Under the pieces are notes generated by a model. It was not told the DNA's origin, searched no databases, and saw only the letters and a program-made list of their open reading frames with translations. A program made the translations under genes and the position numbers. 64,000 nucleotides of DNA from NCBI RefSeq assembly GCF_020026925.1, contig NZ_JAIQDW010000003.1, positions 124,001-188,000 on the forward strand, given 5' to 3'. Source of the stretch: Flavobacterium hibisci (GTDB taxonomy: Bacteria; Bacteroidota; Bacteroidia; Flavobacteriales; Flavobacteriaceae). Positions 19,701-27,943 of the stretch are shown here, one piece after another (position 1 is the first letter of the stretch; each line of letters opens with the position of its first letter).

Positions 19701-19838
19701 AATTAAAATTGTTGCTCCCGGGACGGGCAATCCACTTTCATCGTTAATTTTTCCATTTACCGTAATATCCTGAGCGACTGCGATAACTGAAAACAATAAA
19801 GACGAAAAACAAAAAAGAAGTAATTTTGTTAATTTCAT
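16752..19838 (-). CDS. SusC/RagA-family TonB-dependent oligosaccharide transporter
   Basis: 1028 residues: signal peptide to about residue 22; carboxypeptidase-regulatory-like domain about 25-105 (GKINDESGLPVPGATILIKG); TonB plug about 110-225 with ALKDAASAAIYGADGGNGVVMITTK, the classic SusC plug signature (visible as ILKDAASAAIYG); and a 22-strand barrel to the C-terminal Phe. Imports oligosaccharides with its SusD partner using TonB energy. First gene of the minus-strand locus susC-susD-GH30-EEP-GH3. Two exact 16-bp repeats lie about 80-130 bases upstream and may be its operator. Confidence 0.96.
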   Translation of the reverse strand: MKLTKLLLFCFSSLLFSVIAVAQDITVNGKINDESGLPVPGATILIKGTNKATASDFDGKFQINAPSNGTLTISFVGYNTIEEVVNGRTKIEIRLKPESQNLNEVVVVGYGTQKKSGITGAISSIKAEQIATLSVGLSTQVLQGQAAGVTVMAQSGAPGAGAKVRIRGAGSNGNSDPIYVVDGMRTGNIDFLDSNDIEKIEILKDAASAAIYGADGGNGVVMITTKKGKAGSMKVTYSNQFGFQSLRTKLEMMNADQYVKWIDETKPPGNRPNVADWEGKKGTDWLDEAAEDAAPMQHHTLQLAGGNEVSTFLISGNFFTQDGIFGGDKTNFKRTTVRANSNHKVSKYLEVGENFSLSVNKRKAFTEDDSFNGIMNHAMLMDPLTPVFYPNGTALPQHVQDALASGKVLIKNENGEYYGISEYIDGEIANPIGQIAIDHGLSQETKIIGNVYANIKPFEGFVFTTRYGIEQAFNNYDDWSQKAWWNSTKENTTNSKTYNQGIFKTWLFENFATYTKTIGKHEFSAMIGMSAQDTEYRYLNTRASGMIKEGDQWAPVGETPVTGTISGNITPSSMNSYFGRLTYSFDNKYLFQASLRNDNSSLFAPDKRAGYFPAVSAGWIISNESFWGTETVNHLKLRASWGQNGSTSNIAAGQWQAFITKDGLKYPDALGNYHTVGELKALPNEDITWETTEQTDLGFDLRAFNNRLSFGFDYYKKVTKDLLTPSSPPLSTGYAAPYANAGDVTNKGFEIEAGWRESGRKFNYGINLNLTTIKNEVTYLNPLLTRVDGANLPVLGTVTSFELGKPVWFFRGYKTDGIFQNQAQIDAYKTALGNVSTWNPTPGAPIVVDTNGDGDITDQDKTYIGDPHHDVIVSTTIDFEYKGFDLKIFAQGAFGGENFLALARVDNPASNRPSFFYTERWTGEGSTNSFPKASYSDPIIYTSDLMVQDASYVKIKQIQFGYNFKSELLSQIKVSNLRLYVSLDDYFTFTKYKGIDPEVGSFSNNSQGIDRGLYPNASRIMTGLSVSF

Positions 19839-19920
19839 TTTTCTAAAAATTTTGGTTAATTAATTAGTTATTTGATGCAATGATAAAGTTAAAATTCCAA
19901 ATTTTTATAATTAAATATCA

Positions 19921-19969
19921 TTACAAAAACACATCAAACTATAAAATTATACTTTACAAAAACACATCA
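19921..19969. promoter_or_regulatory. Paired 16-bp direct repeats in the susC/regulator divergent region (candidate operator)
   Basis: TTACAAAAACACATCA occurs exactly at 19921-19936 and again at 19954-19969, a 33-base period (three helical turns). The 333-base gap 19839-20171 separates divergently transcribed susC and the LuxR-type regulator and is otherwise very AT-rich with no recognisable gene. Spacing on one DNA face suggests cooperative protein binding. Confidence 0.55.
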
Positions 19970-20171
19970 TATTAATTTTAAATAATTGATTTACAAATAT
20001 TTGAAAAACTAGTTGGATTGTTATAATAATGTTAATTATCATAAAAAAACACTACATTTATCAAAACTGAAATAAATCATTAGTATATAGTTTTTATTGT
20101 AATTACGTATTTAGCATAAATGTAAAAATTACAATTAAATACATTATTCATAACAAAAGGGTTTAAAAAAT

Positions 20172-23048
20172 ATGAAATCGTTAAGTTGTTTTTTGTACAC
20201 ATTTCTATTTCTGCTTGCTTTCAACAGTTTTAGCCAGGTAAAAAACATTGGAACTCCTAATTTTAAAAATTATAAACGAACAGAATATAAAGGAGGAACG
20301 CAAAACTGGAGTATCGATCAGGATAAAAATGGCAATATATATTTCGCAAATAATAGCGGATTGATTCAATTTGATGGTTCTACGTGGCGTACATATTTTT
20401 TACCAAATAATACTGCAATAAGGAGTTTGAAAATAGATGGTACAGGAAGAATTTTTGTTGGTGGGAACAATGAATTTGGCTATTTTAAATCAGGGAATAA
20501 GGGAGATTTGAAATATTACTCACTTTCCAAGCTAATTAGTCCCAAACATGCAAGGGATATAAATTTAATATGGAGAATTCATATTTTTAAAGGAGAAGTA
20601 ATTTTCCAATCTTTTACTAAAGCACTTTTTTACAAAAACAACAAAATTAAAGTTCTAAATGCACCAAGAAAGTTTCAGTTTTCTTTTGTAGTAAAGAACC
20701 GTCTTTACTTTCAGGATAAGGAATTGGGAATTTTAGAATATAAAAATCAAAAATTATATTCTTTAAAAGGCACAAAGGTTCTAAATGATAAAGAGATTTG
20801 GGCCATGTTTCCGTTGCCTGACAACAAGATTCTTTTGGCTACCCTCGAAAAAGGCCTTTTTGTTTATGATTTTAACAGCATAACAGAATGGAATAATGAA
20901 GCAAATAGTTTTATAAAAAAGAATACTTCTCTTGGCGGAGCAATTATAAAAAATAAATTTATCGTTCTAAATTCTGTTTTAAGTGGTGTAATAATTTGCG
21001 ATTTGAAAGGAAATATAATTCAGCATCTTAATCGCCAAAAAGGACTTCAAAACAATACGATACTCACTTCATTTGTTGATAATAAAAATAATCTTTGGCT
21101 GGGACTTGATAACGGAATAACCTTTATTAATGAAAATTCGCCTTTTACCTATTTTGATTATAGTTATAATATAGGTACAGTTTACGCATCTGTATTGCAT
21201 CAGAATAAATTGTATGTGGCAACCAATCAGGGGTTATTTTATCATTCCTGGAATACTCCATTTAGTGATGAACCTTTTAACAGGGTCGAGGGAACAATAG
21301 CTCAGGCATGGAATATTCAGGTTATAAATAATGTTTTAGTATGTTCCAGCAATAGCGGCGCTTTAGTGATAGAAAATAATAAGGTGTCAAAAATACTGGA
21401 TACCAGAGGATATTTTGGATTGAAACAGATACCCAGACATCCTGAATATGCCATCGGAGAGCATTATAATGGTTTTTCAATTTTTAAAATTGGATCAGAC
21501 AGCGCTGAGTTTATAAATCAGGTTCAGGGTTTTGATGAAACCACCAGTACTTTCGAAGTCGAATTGGACAATGATTATGTATGGTTCAGAAAAAGTCCCT
21601 ACTTATATCAGATGGGACTTTCTGATGATCTGAAGAAATTTGAATCGATAAAAAAACATACCCGGATATCTGTAGTCAATAAAGGAATTGAAAGTGTGCA
21701 ATTAATTAATAATAAAATTTATTTTCAGACAAAAAATCATTTTTACAGATTTTCTAAAGATCAGGATGATTTTTTTGAAGACAGAAAAATGAGCAGTCTT
21801 TTTAAAAATATTCCGCTAATTAATACCTTAATTCAGGATTCTAAAGGAAATTTATGGTATTCATTCAATCAGTCTCTTGGCGTATTAGAAAAATCAGACA
21901 ATGAAAAATACGTTAGAAAAGAAGCGCCATTCTCTAATTTAACGGGGAATCTGGTCAACAGCTATATATCAATAAACAGAATTGACTCCAAAAATATTTT
22001 CATTGGACTAACCGATGGATTAACACACTATGACGCTACAATTCCGAATACATTTATAACAAAACCAACTGCTTTTATAGAAAGTTTTTCTTTTCCGGGA
22101 GATACTATTATAACGGGGAATCTAAAAACAATTGACAAACTGTTTAATTTGTCTTATAGTGACAATCGTGTTAAGTTTACTTTTTCTTCGCCTGTGTTCG
22201 AAAATCAGGAAAATGTTACTTATTCTTATAAATTAGAACCTTTTGAAGATACCTGGCGCAGCTGGTCTTCTGTTGCAATTAAAGAATATACGAATTTAAG
22301 GGAAGGCAATTATACAATGAAATTAAGAGCCAAAAACAGTTTTGGTATAGTTTCAGAAATAGATCAGGTCAAATTTACGATTTCACCTCCATGGTACAGG
22401 CATTTTTTAGCTTATATTTCCTATTTGCTTTTAATTTCTGTTGGTATATATGTGATTTCGAACAGGATTAAACTAAAGATCAGAAAAAATAAATACTATG
22501 AAACCATTGAGCAAAGACGTTTATACCTGGAAAAGGAATCTAAAATAAGACAGGAGCAGCATGAGCTAGAAAAAGAAATTGAAAAATTAAAAAACGACAA
22601 ACTTCAAATTAAGATTCTGGCAAAAGACAAAGAGCTGGTAAATAACTCTTTACAGGTCGTAAAGAAAAATAAAACCCTGAATAGCATAATAAGCAAACTA
22701 AAAGATATTGATACAAACATATTAGATGATGCCACGAAATCTGAATTTAATAAGCTCCATAAAAGTATTGTAAAAGAAGTAAATACGGATAAAAGCTGGA
22801 AAGATTTAGAAAAGCATATTAAGAATGTACATTTTGATTTCCTAAAAAGATTAAAAGAAAAATACCCAACAATTTCTCCCAGAGAATTGGATTTATCAAC
22901 TTATCTGCTCATGAATATGTCCACTAAAGAAATAGCCGAAATCATGAATATATCCAATGGAGGAGTCGAATTGGCCAGATACCGGTTAAGAAAAAAACTT
23001 GGGTTAAATAAAAAAGAAAATCTAATTGGGTTTTTAATGAGTATATAG
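20172..23048 (+). CDS. Membrane-spanning propeller/Y_Y_Y sensor with C-terminal LuxR-type HTH, likely regulator of the glucan locus
   Basis: 958 residues. Signal peptide 1-22. Then two-component-regulator propeller repeats forming a periplasmic beta-propeller (e.g. GNIYFANNSGLIQFDG, NNLWLGLDNGITFIN, GNLWYSFNQSLGVLEKS). A Y_Y_Y (triple-Tyr) domain lies at about 667-735, one transmembrane helix at about 742-765, a coiled coil about 780-840, and a LuxR-like helix-turn-helix about 900-955 (SPRELDLSTYLLMNMSTKEIAEIMNIS split around the recognition helix). There is no kinase or receiver domain, so the sensor appears to bind DNA directly, like SusR-type regulators. Divergent from susC, it is inferred to sense the imported oligosaccharide in the periplasm and activate the locus. 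Confidence 0.88.
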   Translation: MKSLSCFLYTFLFLLAFNSFSQVKNIGTPNFKNYKRTEYKGGTQNWSIDQDKNGNIYFANNSGLIQFDGSTWRTYFLPNNTAIRSLKIDGTGRIFVGGNNEFGYFKSGNKGDLKYYSLSKLISPKHARDINLIWRIHIFKGEVIFQSFTKALFYKNNKIKVLNAPRKFQFSFVVKNRLYFQDKELGILEYKNQKLYSLKGTKVLNDKEIWAMFPLPDNKILLATLEKGLFVYDFNSITEWNNEANSFIKKNTSLGGAIIKNKFIVLNSVLSGVIICDLKGNIIQHLNRQKGLQNNTILTSFVDNKNNLWLGLDNGITFINENSPFTYFDYSYNIGTVYASVLHQNKLYVATNQGLFYHSWNTPFSDEPFNRVEGTIAQAWNIQVINNVLVCSSNSGALVIENNKVSKILDTRGYFGLKQIPRHPEYAIGEHYNGFSIFKIGSDSAEFINQVQGFDETTSTFEVELDNDYVWFRKSPYLYQMGLSDDLKKFESIKKHTRISVVNKGIESVQLINNKIYFQTKNHFYRFSKDQDDFFEDRKMSSLFKNIPLINTLIQDSKGNLWYSFNQSLGVLEKSDNEKYVRKEAPFSNLTGNLVNSYISINRIDSKNIFIGLTDGLTHYDATIPNTFITKPTAFIESFSFPGDTIITGNLKTIDKLFNLSYSDNRVKFTFSSPVFENQENVTYSYKLEPFEDTWRSWSSVAIKEYTNLREGNYTMKLRAKNSFGIVSEIDQVKFTISPPWYRHFLAYISYLLLISVGIYVISNRIKLKIRKNKYYETIEQRRLYLEKESKIRQEQHELEKEIEKLKNDKLQIKILAKDKELVNNSLQVVKKNKTLNSIISKLKDIDTNILDDATKSEFNKLHKSIVKEVNTDKSWKDLEKHIKNVHFDFLKRLKEKYPTISPRELDLSTYLLMNMSTKEIAEIMNISNGGVELARYRLRKKLGLNKKENLIGFLMSI

Positions 23049-23095
23049 TGTTATAATCTTGCTTTGTGCGGTTTTATAAGTAAGCAGAACATTCC

Positions 23096-23130
23096 AACAT
23101 CCAAAATAAACTTGATTTTGGATGTTTTTT
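23096..23130 (+). terminator. Rho-independent terminator after the propeller regulator
   Basis: ACATCCAAAAT and ATTTTGGATGT form a stem followed by seven T residues. Confidence 0.9.
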
Positions 23131-23215
23131 TATGACTATATGTTTCTTTCTTTTTTTAGAAAACACGGTAATTTATTTGTGAAGTAAAATATTTACAAAA
23201 ATATCGACAGAACAT

Positions 23216-23245
23216 TTGTGAAATTAGTTTTAAAGTCTATTTTTG
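23216..23245 (+). promoter_or_regulatory. Promoter of vgrG island 2
   Basis: TTG at 23216-23218, 19-base spacer, TATTTTTG at 23238-23245, matching the copy-1 promoter. It lies downstream of an in-frame TTG-type start at 23218, which is therefore not a real translation start. Confidence 0.7.
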
Positions 23246-24677
23246 AGAAAAAATTCTTACTTAATATATTCGCCAAATCACTTATGGGACATTTTTCAGA
23301 ACAGGTACATATCAGCATAGGGAGCTTTACCCAAAACGTCGTTTATCATAATTTAGAACTGTCACAAAAGATGGCCGATCACCATCATTTTTCTTTTGTT
23401 TGGCAATACACAGGAAAGGCGATCATAAACCCTGCAGATCAGGCAAAGGCATTGCGAACGTATCTTGGGGATGAAGTTATCTTTACCTTTAAAAGTCTTA
23501 CCGGAATCAGGTTGATGAGCAAAGGAATCATAACAGAACTCTCCTCTGTAGATCTTCACGGCAGCCCCGAAGGATTGCATGTCAAAGGGATCAGCCACAC
23601 TATTGTTCTGGACGATATGAAAAAGTCAAGGACCTACCAGCAAAGGGGCATGAATGATATCGTGCTGGATATTTTAGCAGAAGGTCCGGGAGAATTTACG
23701 AAAGAGATGCTATAAAATCCACGTATCTTCAGGAATTCAAATACCTGGCCCAGTACAATGAGACCAATTTTGATTTCTTGAAACGATTGGCCAGCCGATA
23801 CGGCCAATGGTTTTATTTTGACGGAATGCGGATGCAGTTCGGACAGACCAAAACCAGCAAAATAAAACTCATCAACGGGTCTTCGCTGCATGGATTTAAA
23901 ATCCAGACCAACATGGCTTCCCATAAAATTTCTTTGGGAGGGTATGATTACAATGGGGCATCCAATATTCGTAATTCGGCAGCAAGAACATCTTCGGGAA
24001 GCAAAGACAGTTTTTCTTCCGTTGTAGGGCATAACCAGGGAACCGTTGCCCAAAACGATTTGAACAATGGAGCTTACACCACCAATGCCCAAAGCAGCGA
24101 AGAAATCCAGGAAATGGTCAGACTGCAGACCGCAGGCAGCGACGCCAATAGTGTTTATTACAGCGGAATATCTTATTTTCCTTTAGGACTTGGACAGGTT
24201 TTCAGCATCATAAACCAGACTGTAGAACACGAACTGATTGTGACAGAAGTAACACACATTTCTCAGGTCCACGGAAACTATTCCTGTAATTTCAAGGCTA
24301 TTCCGGCAGACGTTGCAGCCCCACATTATACAGACGTACATGTATTTGCCAAAGCCGAAACACAGCCAGCGAAAGTAAAAGACAACAACGATCCGGAAGG
24401 ATTAGGACGTGTAAAAGTACGGTTCAACTGGGCAGGCGGAAACAATTCAAGTGAGTGGCTACGAATGATACAGCCACATTCAGGTTCCGGAAAAGGATTT
24501 TACTTTATTCCTGAAATCGGTGAAGAAGTTTTAGTAGGTTTTGAAGGCGACAATGCACAGAATCCGTATGTTTTGGGAACACAGTATAACGGAAGCCAAT
24601 CCAGCGGTTATGCAGATGGTCAGAATAATGTAAAAGCGATCCACACACGTTCGGGAATCAAATTTATTTTGAACGAC
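23228..24677 (+). repeat. 1.45-kb direct repeat covering most of vgrG, copy 2
   Basis: Partner of 5326-6775, about 17.9 kb downstream in the same orientation. The stretch between about 24090 and 24670 is the most strongly conserved, with only a few substitutions. Confidence 0.9.
23284..23715 (+). pseudogene. VgrG-type T6SS spike protein, copy 2, N-terminal piece (frameshifted)
   Basis: From the ATG at 23284 (MGHFSEQVHISIG) the frame encodes the VgrG N-terminus, reads intact through the site where copy 1 breaks (RGMNDIVLDIL), then runs out at 23715 after GPGEFTKEML. Aligning with copy 1 (GAATTCTATGAAAG) shows GAATTTACGAAAG here: one base is missing in the T run at about 23695-23697. The lesion thus differs from that of copy 1 and lies about 20 codons further on. 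Inactivation, slippage or sequence error are all possible. Confidence 0.75.
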
Positions 24678-25091
24678 GGAGAGGGAAGTATTTTGATTGA
24701 AGATCCGAGTGGTAATACCTGGAAAATGGATGGTCAGGGAAATATTGCTGTTAATGCGCGAAAGAATTTGACTTTGAATGCTGGTGAGAATGTTAGCATT
24801 AAGGCAGGTAAAAATGTATCTGTCAGTGCAGGTGAGGATGTTGAAATTGAGGCAAGTAAAGATATAGTACAGGCAGCAGGAAATGACCTAACACAAAATG
24901 CCGGTGGAGATATAATAGAAAGTTCTAATAACAAAACAGAAATCATCGAACAGACATATATTCGAAGTTCATTAGAATCGACGCATCATGCCGAAGAAGT
25001 AACAATTTTTAGTACTAAAGAAAATATGCTTTTAGAAAGTACTAATAAAACGGTAGAAATAAATAGTGTCGAAAAATCAAATTTCTTTTAA
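23697..25091 (+). pseudogene. VgrG-type T6SS spike protein, copy 2, main part
   Basis: In the frame restored at 23697 (YERDAIKS, the same residues as copy 1) translation continues to 25091; the first Met in this frame is at 23778. It contains the rest of the gp27-like region, the gp5/OB-fold segment (DPEGLGRVKVRFNW, IPEIGEEVLVGFEGDNAQNP) and a C-terminal beta-helix (GENVSIKAGKNVSVSAGEDV) whose sequence diverges from copy 1 after about position 24677. Without the N-terminal 140 residues the hub could not trimerise normally, so the gene is inactive unless the frame is restored. It is followed 12 bases on by the 56-residue linked protein. Confidence 0.8.
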
Positions 25092-25103
25092 TAAACAATA
25101 ATT

Positions 25104-25274
25104 ATGGCAATTAATAAAACAGCAAAGAATTTAAAAGTAATAATAAAAAATACACACACGAGTTTTTCAGGTACTATGCACGAAACTGCTGAAAAAATAG
25201 TAATAGTGGCAACAAAAGAAAATTTGACATTAATTTCAGGAAAAAAGATAAACATTAAAGGTAATAAATCTTAA
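25104..25274 (+). CDS. Small VgrG-linked protein (56 aa), paralogue of 7195-7368
   Basis: Starts MAINKTAKNLKVIIK and ends LTLISGKKINIKGNKS. The N-terminal MAI.K.AK and C-terminal L.L.SGKKI.I.G.K are shared with the copy after vgrG 1, while the middle is divergent. It lies 12 bases after vgrG 2 and 3 bases before the effector ATG, so co-translation with the effector is likely. Proposed role: coupling effector to spike. No known family recognised. Confidence 0.7.
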   Translation: MAINKTAKNLKVIIKNTHTSFSGTMHETAEKIVIVATKENLTLISGKKINIKGNKS

Positions 25275-25277
25275 TAT

Positions 25278-26675
25278 ATGAGTAATATACTATTTGGAAA
25301 ACCAAGATTTGAACCACCAAAAGAAGATAATAAAGAAAGAAATGATGTTTATCTGGGTGTTTTCTTTGATGGTACTTCAAACAACAGAGAGAATATTGAG
25401 GGAAGGAGAAAGGATCCTGAATTAAAAAATAGCTACGCGTCAAGTAACGATGGGTCAAACACCAGTTATGGAAACGATCATTCTAATGTGGACAGATTAG
25501 AAAATGCTTATTTAAATGTGAAGGGAAAACATTATTATTCTATTTATGTAGAAGGAATCGGAACTAAAAATCCGGATAAAAATGAAGATGGGACACTTGA
25601 TTATTACGGCGATTTTACCCGAGGTCAGGGATATGGCACAGGGGAAACAGGACTTTTTGAAAAAGTAGAAAAAGGATGTCAGGATATTGTAAAAAAATTG
25701 CAAGAAGAAAAAGAACTAAATATAAGTACCTTGTATGTAGATATTTTTGGTTTTAGTCGCGGTGCTACAGCAGCCCGTATTTTTGTAAATGAATTGTATA
25801 AGGTAAAAAATCCCAAAGATAGAGATACTTATAATCAGGGGTATTTAGGCAAAGCATTTAAAGAGCTGGGGTATAAAGTAAAACCCTATCGAATAAAAAT
25901 ACGATTTTTAGGATTATACGATACAGTTTCTTCTTACGGCAGTAATGTTTTTGATGATATTGATGCTGACAAAGTACCACTACAAATTCCTGCTGTTGGG
26001 TTTACAGTGCACCTTACCGCAGAAGATGAATACCGCGAGAATTTCCCACTTACCAATATTGCCAGTGCGGGAGCTAACAGCATTGAGCTTACACTTCCGG
26101 GCTGTCACTCAGATATTGGCGGTGGATATAAAAATGGAGAAGAAATTGTAATACTTACAGAATCTGCCCCAATAATCGAAGCTGAAAAAAAATATGTTCT
26201 GGAGCAGGGTTGGTTTAATCCTGATCAATTAAAAGATTTACCTTCATTAGTTCCTTATTATTTAAAAGGCACAAGGACTCTTAGTAATAAATATAGTTTT
26301 GTAATTCTGCACCTTATGGCAGAATTTGGAAAACGGAAATATAAAATTCCATGGAAATATAAGATTCTCAATGAAGATTATAAGATTCCAAAAGAATTAA
26401 ATAAAGTTAAAGAAAGAATAGATGCTTATGCTTTTGAAAATAAATCTAAAATGAAATTTTATACAAAAAAACAAATAGAATCGAAACGAAAAAAAGAATG
26501 GAAAAACCAACAGGAAATTGATGATTTTAATACAAAAGTCACCGATTATTATTTGCTGCCAGACTTACGTAACAAATATTTGCATTGTTCTGCCAGTATG
26601 GACGGCATAGGGATGGAACCTCAGATGGACAATCTAAGTAACATTATTAGAAAACGAAAAATAATTTCAGGATAG
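25278..26675 (+). CDS. DUF2235 alpha/beta hydrolase, probable T6SS phospholipase effector 2
   Basis: 465 residues, no signal peptide. LGVFFDGTSNN near 28, nucleophile motif FGFSRGATAAR near 157, FLGLYDTVSSYG near 211 and PGCHSDIGGGY near 273 reproduce the Ser-Asp-His arrangement of Tle1-type lipases. It shares the family motifs with the effector at 8488 but differs elsewhere, so the two toxins are probably not cross-neutralised by one antidote. The DUF2931 lipoprotein gene starts 4 bases after its stop. Here the order is toxin then DUF2931, the reverse of island 1. Confidence 0.85.
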   Translation: MSNILFGKPRFEPPKEDNKERNDVYLGVFFDGTSNNRENIEGRRKDPELKNSYASSNDGSNTSYGNDHSNVDRLENAYLNVKGKHYYSIYVEGIGTKNPDKNEDGTLDYYGDFTRGQGYGTGETGLFEKVEKGCQDIVKKLQEEKELNISTLYVDIFGFSRGATAARIFVNELYKVKNPKDRDTYNQGYLGKAFKELGYKVKPYRIKIRFLGLYDTVSSYGSNVFDDIDADKVPLQIPAVGFTVHLTAEDEYRENFPLTNIASAGANSIELTLPGCHSDIGGGYKNGEEIVILTESAPIIEAEKKYVLEQGWFNPDQLKDLPSLVPYYLKGTRTLSNKYSFVILHLMAEFGKRKYKIPWKYKILNEDYKIPKELNKVKERIDAYAFENKSKMKFYTKKQIESKRKKEWKNQQEIDDFNTKVTDYYLLPDLRNKYLHCSASMDGIGMEPQMDNLSNIIRKRKIISG

Positions 26676-26679
26676 GAAT

Positions 26680-27771
26680 ATGAAAAAAGCTTTTAAATTA
26701 TTTATACTAACAGCGTTTTTAAATATTACGCTCATCTCATGTCAAGATAAAATGGAAGAAAAAAAATATAATTGGACAGCTGCTGTTTGTACACCTAAAA
26801 ACTACCCTGCTGAAATATTTTCGGGGCATTTGTTATTAAGTGACCAACCCAAAAGTGGTTATGTTTATATGCCTTTTAACAGAATAATAAACAGCGAGGA
26901 CTTAGGAGACAATGATGGTTCTTCGTCCGGAGAAGCTACCGGAATAGCCCCTAAAATACTGGATATAACATGGCTTTCCTATACAGAAAACAAAAGTTAT
27001 TCTGGTATTTTTAAACTGGATTCTGAAAAAATAGAAGCATTAATGATTAACGGTAATGAAAGACCCTACTGGGATGTTGAAACTAAAAAAGTTGGTATTG
27101 TAAAAGATTATTATTTTGTTATTAATGCAGGATTGTTCCCTGGAGGAATGGTTGTTTTATATGTATTTAGTCAATCAAATATGATTATTGTAGGTAGGTA
27201 TCAGGCGTATGAGGATAAAACCGTAGATTGGGGAATTGCGCATGAAACAATGAAAGATAAAGAAGGCATTACTAAATATGTCAATTATATGAATGAAGAT
27301 TTACCACAAGACATATTAGACCAGATTAAAAACGGCACAATCCCATTTGGATATTGGGAAACTCTTTTTAAAAAATATCCTATTACGCCAATTGTTAAAA
27401 AAGAAGACAAAGTAGAGACTATCGGAATTAATTATATTAATGGAGAGTTCGAATCAATTTTTTTAAGTTTAAATGGAAATGTAATGCCAATAAAAGAAAG
27501 AGCAGTTCCCCGAAAAATAAATATTGTCTGGCATGATGTTAATGACAGACGCATGGAAAGTGATATTTTCTTTGATGAAAAAAAGTCCAAGGCCCTTTTT
27601 GAGACTATCAAAGCAGAAGAAAAAATCAAATTTATAATTGAAATAGACCGAAATACAAAACCTAGGGAAACAAAAGGAATTTCGATAAAACTAAAAACAG
27701 CAACTACTGAAATAGACATGAAAGATGCTATTATTTCGCAGGAGTCATTTACTAAACCTACTCCTTATTGA
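26680..27771 (+). CDS. DUF2931-like lipoprotein, probable immunity protein for effector 2
   Basis: 363 residues beginning with a lipoprotein signal (TLISC, Cys about 21), so it is exported and lipid-anchored, facing the periplasm where a phospholipase would act. KYNWTAAVCTPKNYPAEIF and DITWLSY correspond to segments of the protein at 7370. Immediately downstream of the DUF2235 gene, it is presumed to block that effector in the producing cell. DUF2931 membership is from motif recall. Confidence 0.72.
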   Translation: MKKAFKLFILTAFLNITLISCQDKMEEKKYNWTAAVCTPKNYPAEIFSGHLLLSDQPKSGYVYMPFNRIINSEDLGDNDGSSSGEATGIAPKILDITWLSYTENKSYSGIFKLDSEKIEALMINGNERPYWDVETKKVGIVKDYYFVINAGLFPGGMVVLYVFSQSNMIIVGRYQAYEDKTVDWGIAHETMKDKEGITKYVNYMNEDLPQDILDQIKNGTIPFGYWETLFKKYPITPIVKKEDKVETIGINYINGEFESIFLSLNGNVMPIKERAVPRKINIVWHDVNDRRMESDIFFDEKKSKALFETIKAEEKIKFIIEIDRNTKPRETKGISIKLKTATTEIDMKDAIISQESFTKPTPY

Positions 27772-27884
27772 TGTTTTTTGAGTTAAAGATTGTGAATAAT
27801 AATTTCTTTATTCGATTTAATGGAGACAATAAGTTACAGGAAGGATTTACAAAGCCACTGCCATTAGTTAAAAAAAAGAAATAA
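27771..27884 (+). other. Short ORF (37 aa) overlapping the DUF2931 stop; gene or remnant
   Basis: ATG at 27771 shares its A with the preceding TGA stop. The reading frame contains ELKIVNNNFFIRFNGDNK and ends LPLVKKKK. The GFTKPLP stretch echoes SFTKPTP at the end of the upstream protein, which may mean a duplicated C-terminal fragment of a related immunity gene. Weak evidence. Confidence 0.3.
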
Positions 27885-27890
27885 TAAAAT

Positions 27891-27928
27891 AAAAATGCCT
27901 CCGTAATCTCAGAGGCATTTTGTTTTTT
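27891..27928. terminator. Bidirectional terminator between T6SS island 2 and the kinase gene
   Basis: AAATGCCTC and GAGGCATTT form a stem with T runs on both strands. The stem is the same as that at 10033-10059, which also closes a T6SS island. Confidence 0.85.
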
Positions 27929-27943
27929 TCTTAAAGTATATTC

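Noticed and set aside
23218-23283. Upstream extension of the second vgrG to 23218
   Set aside because: The extension includes the -33/-7 promoter elements; copy 1 and the family start MGHFSEQ support the ATG at 23284.
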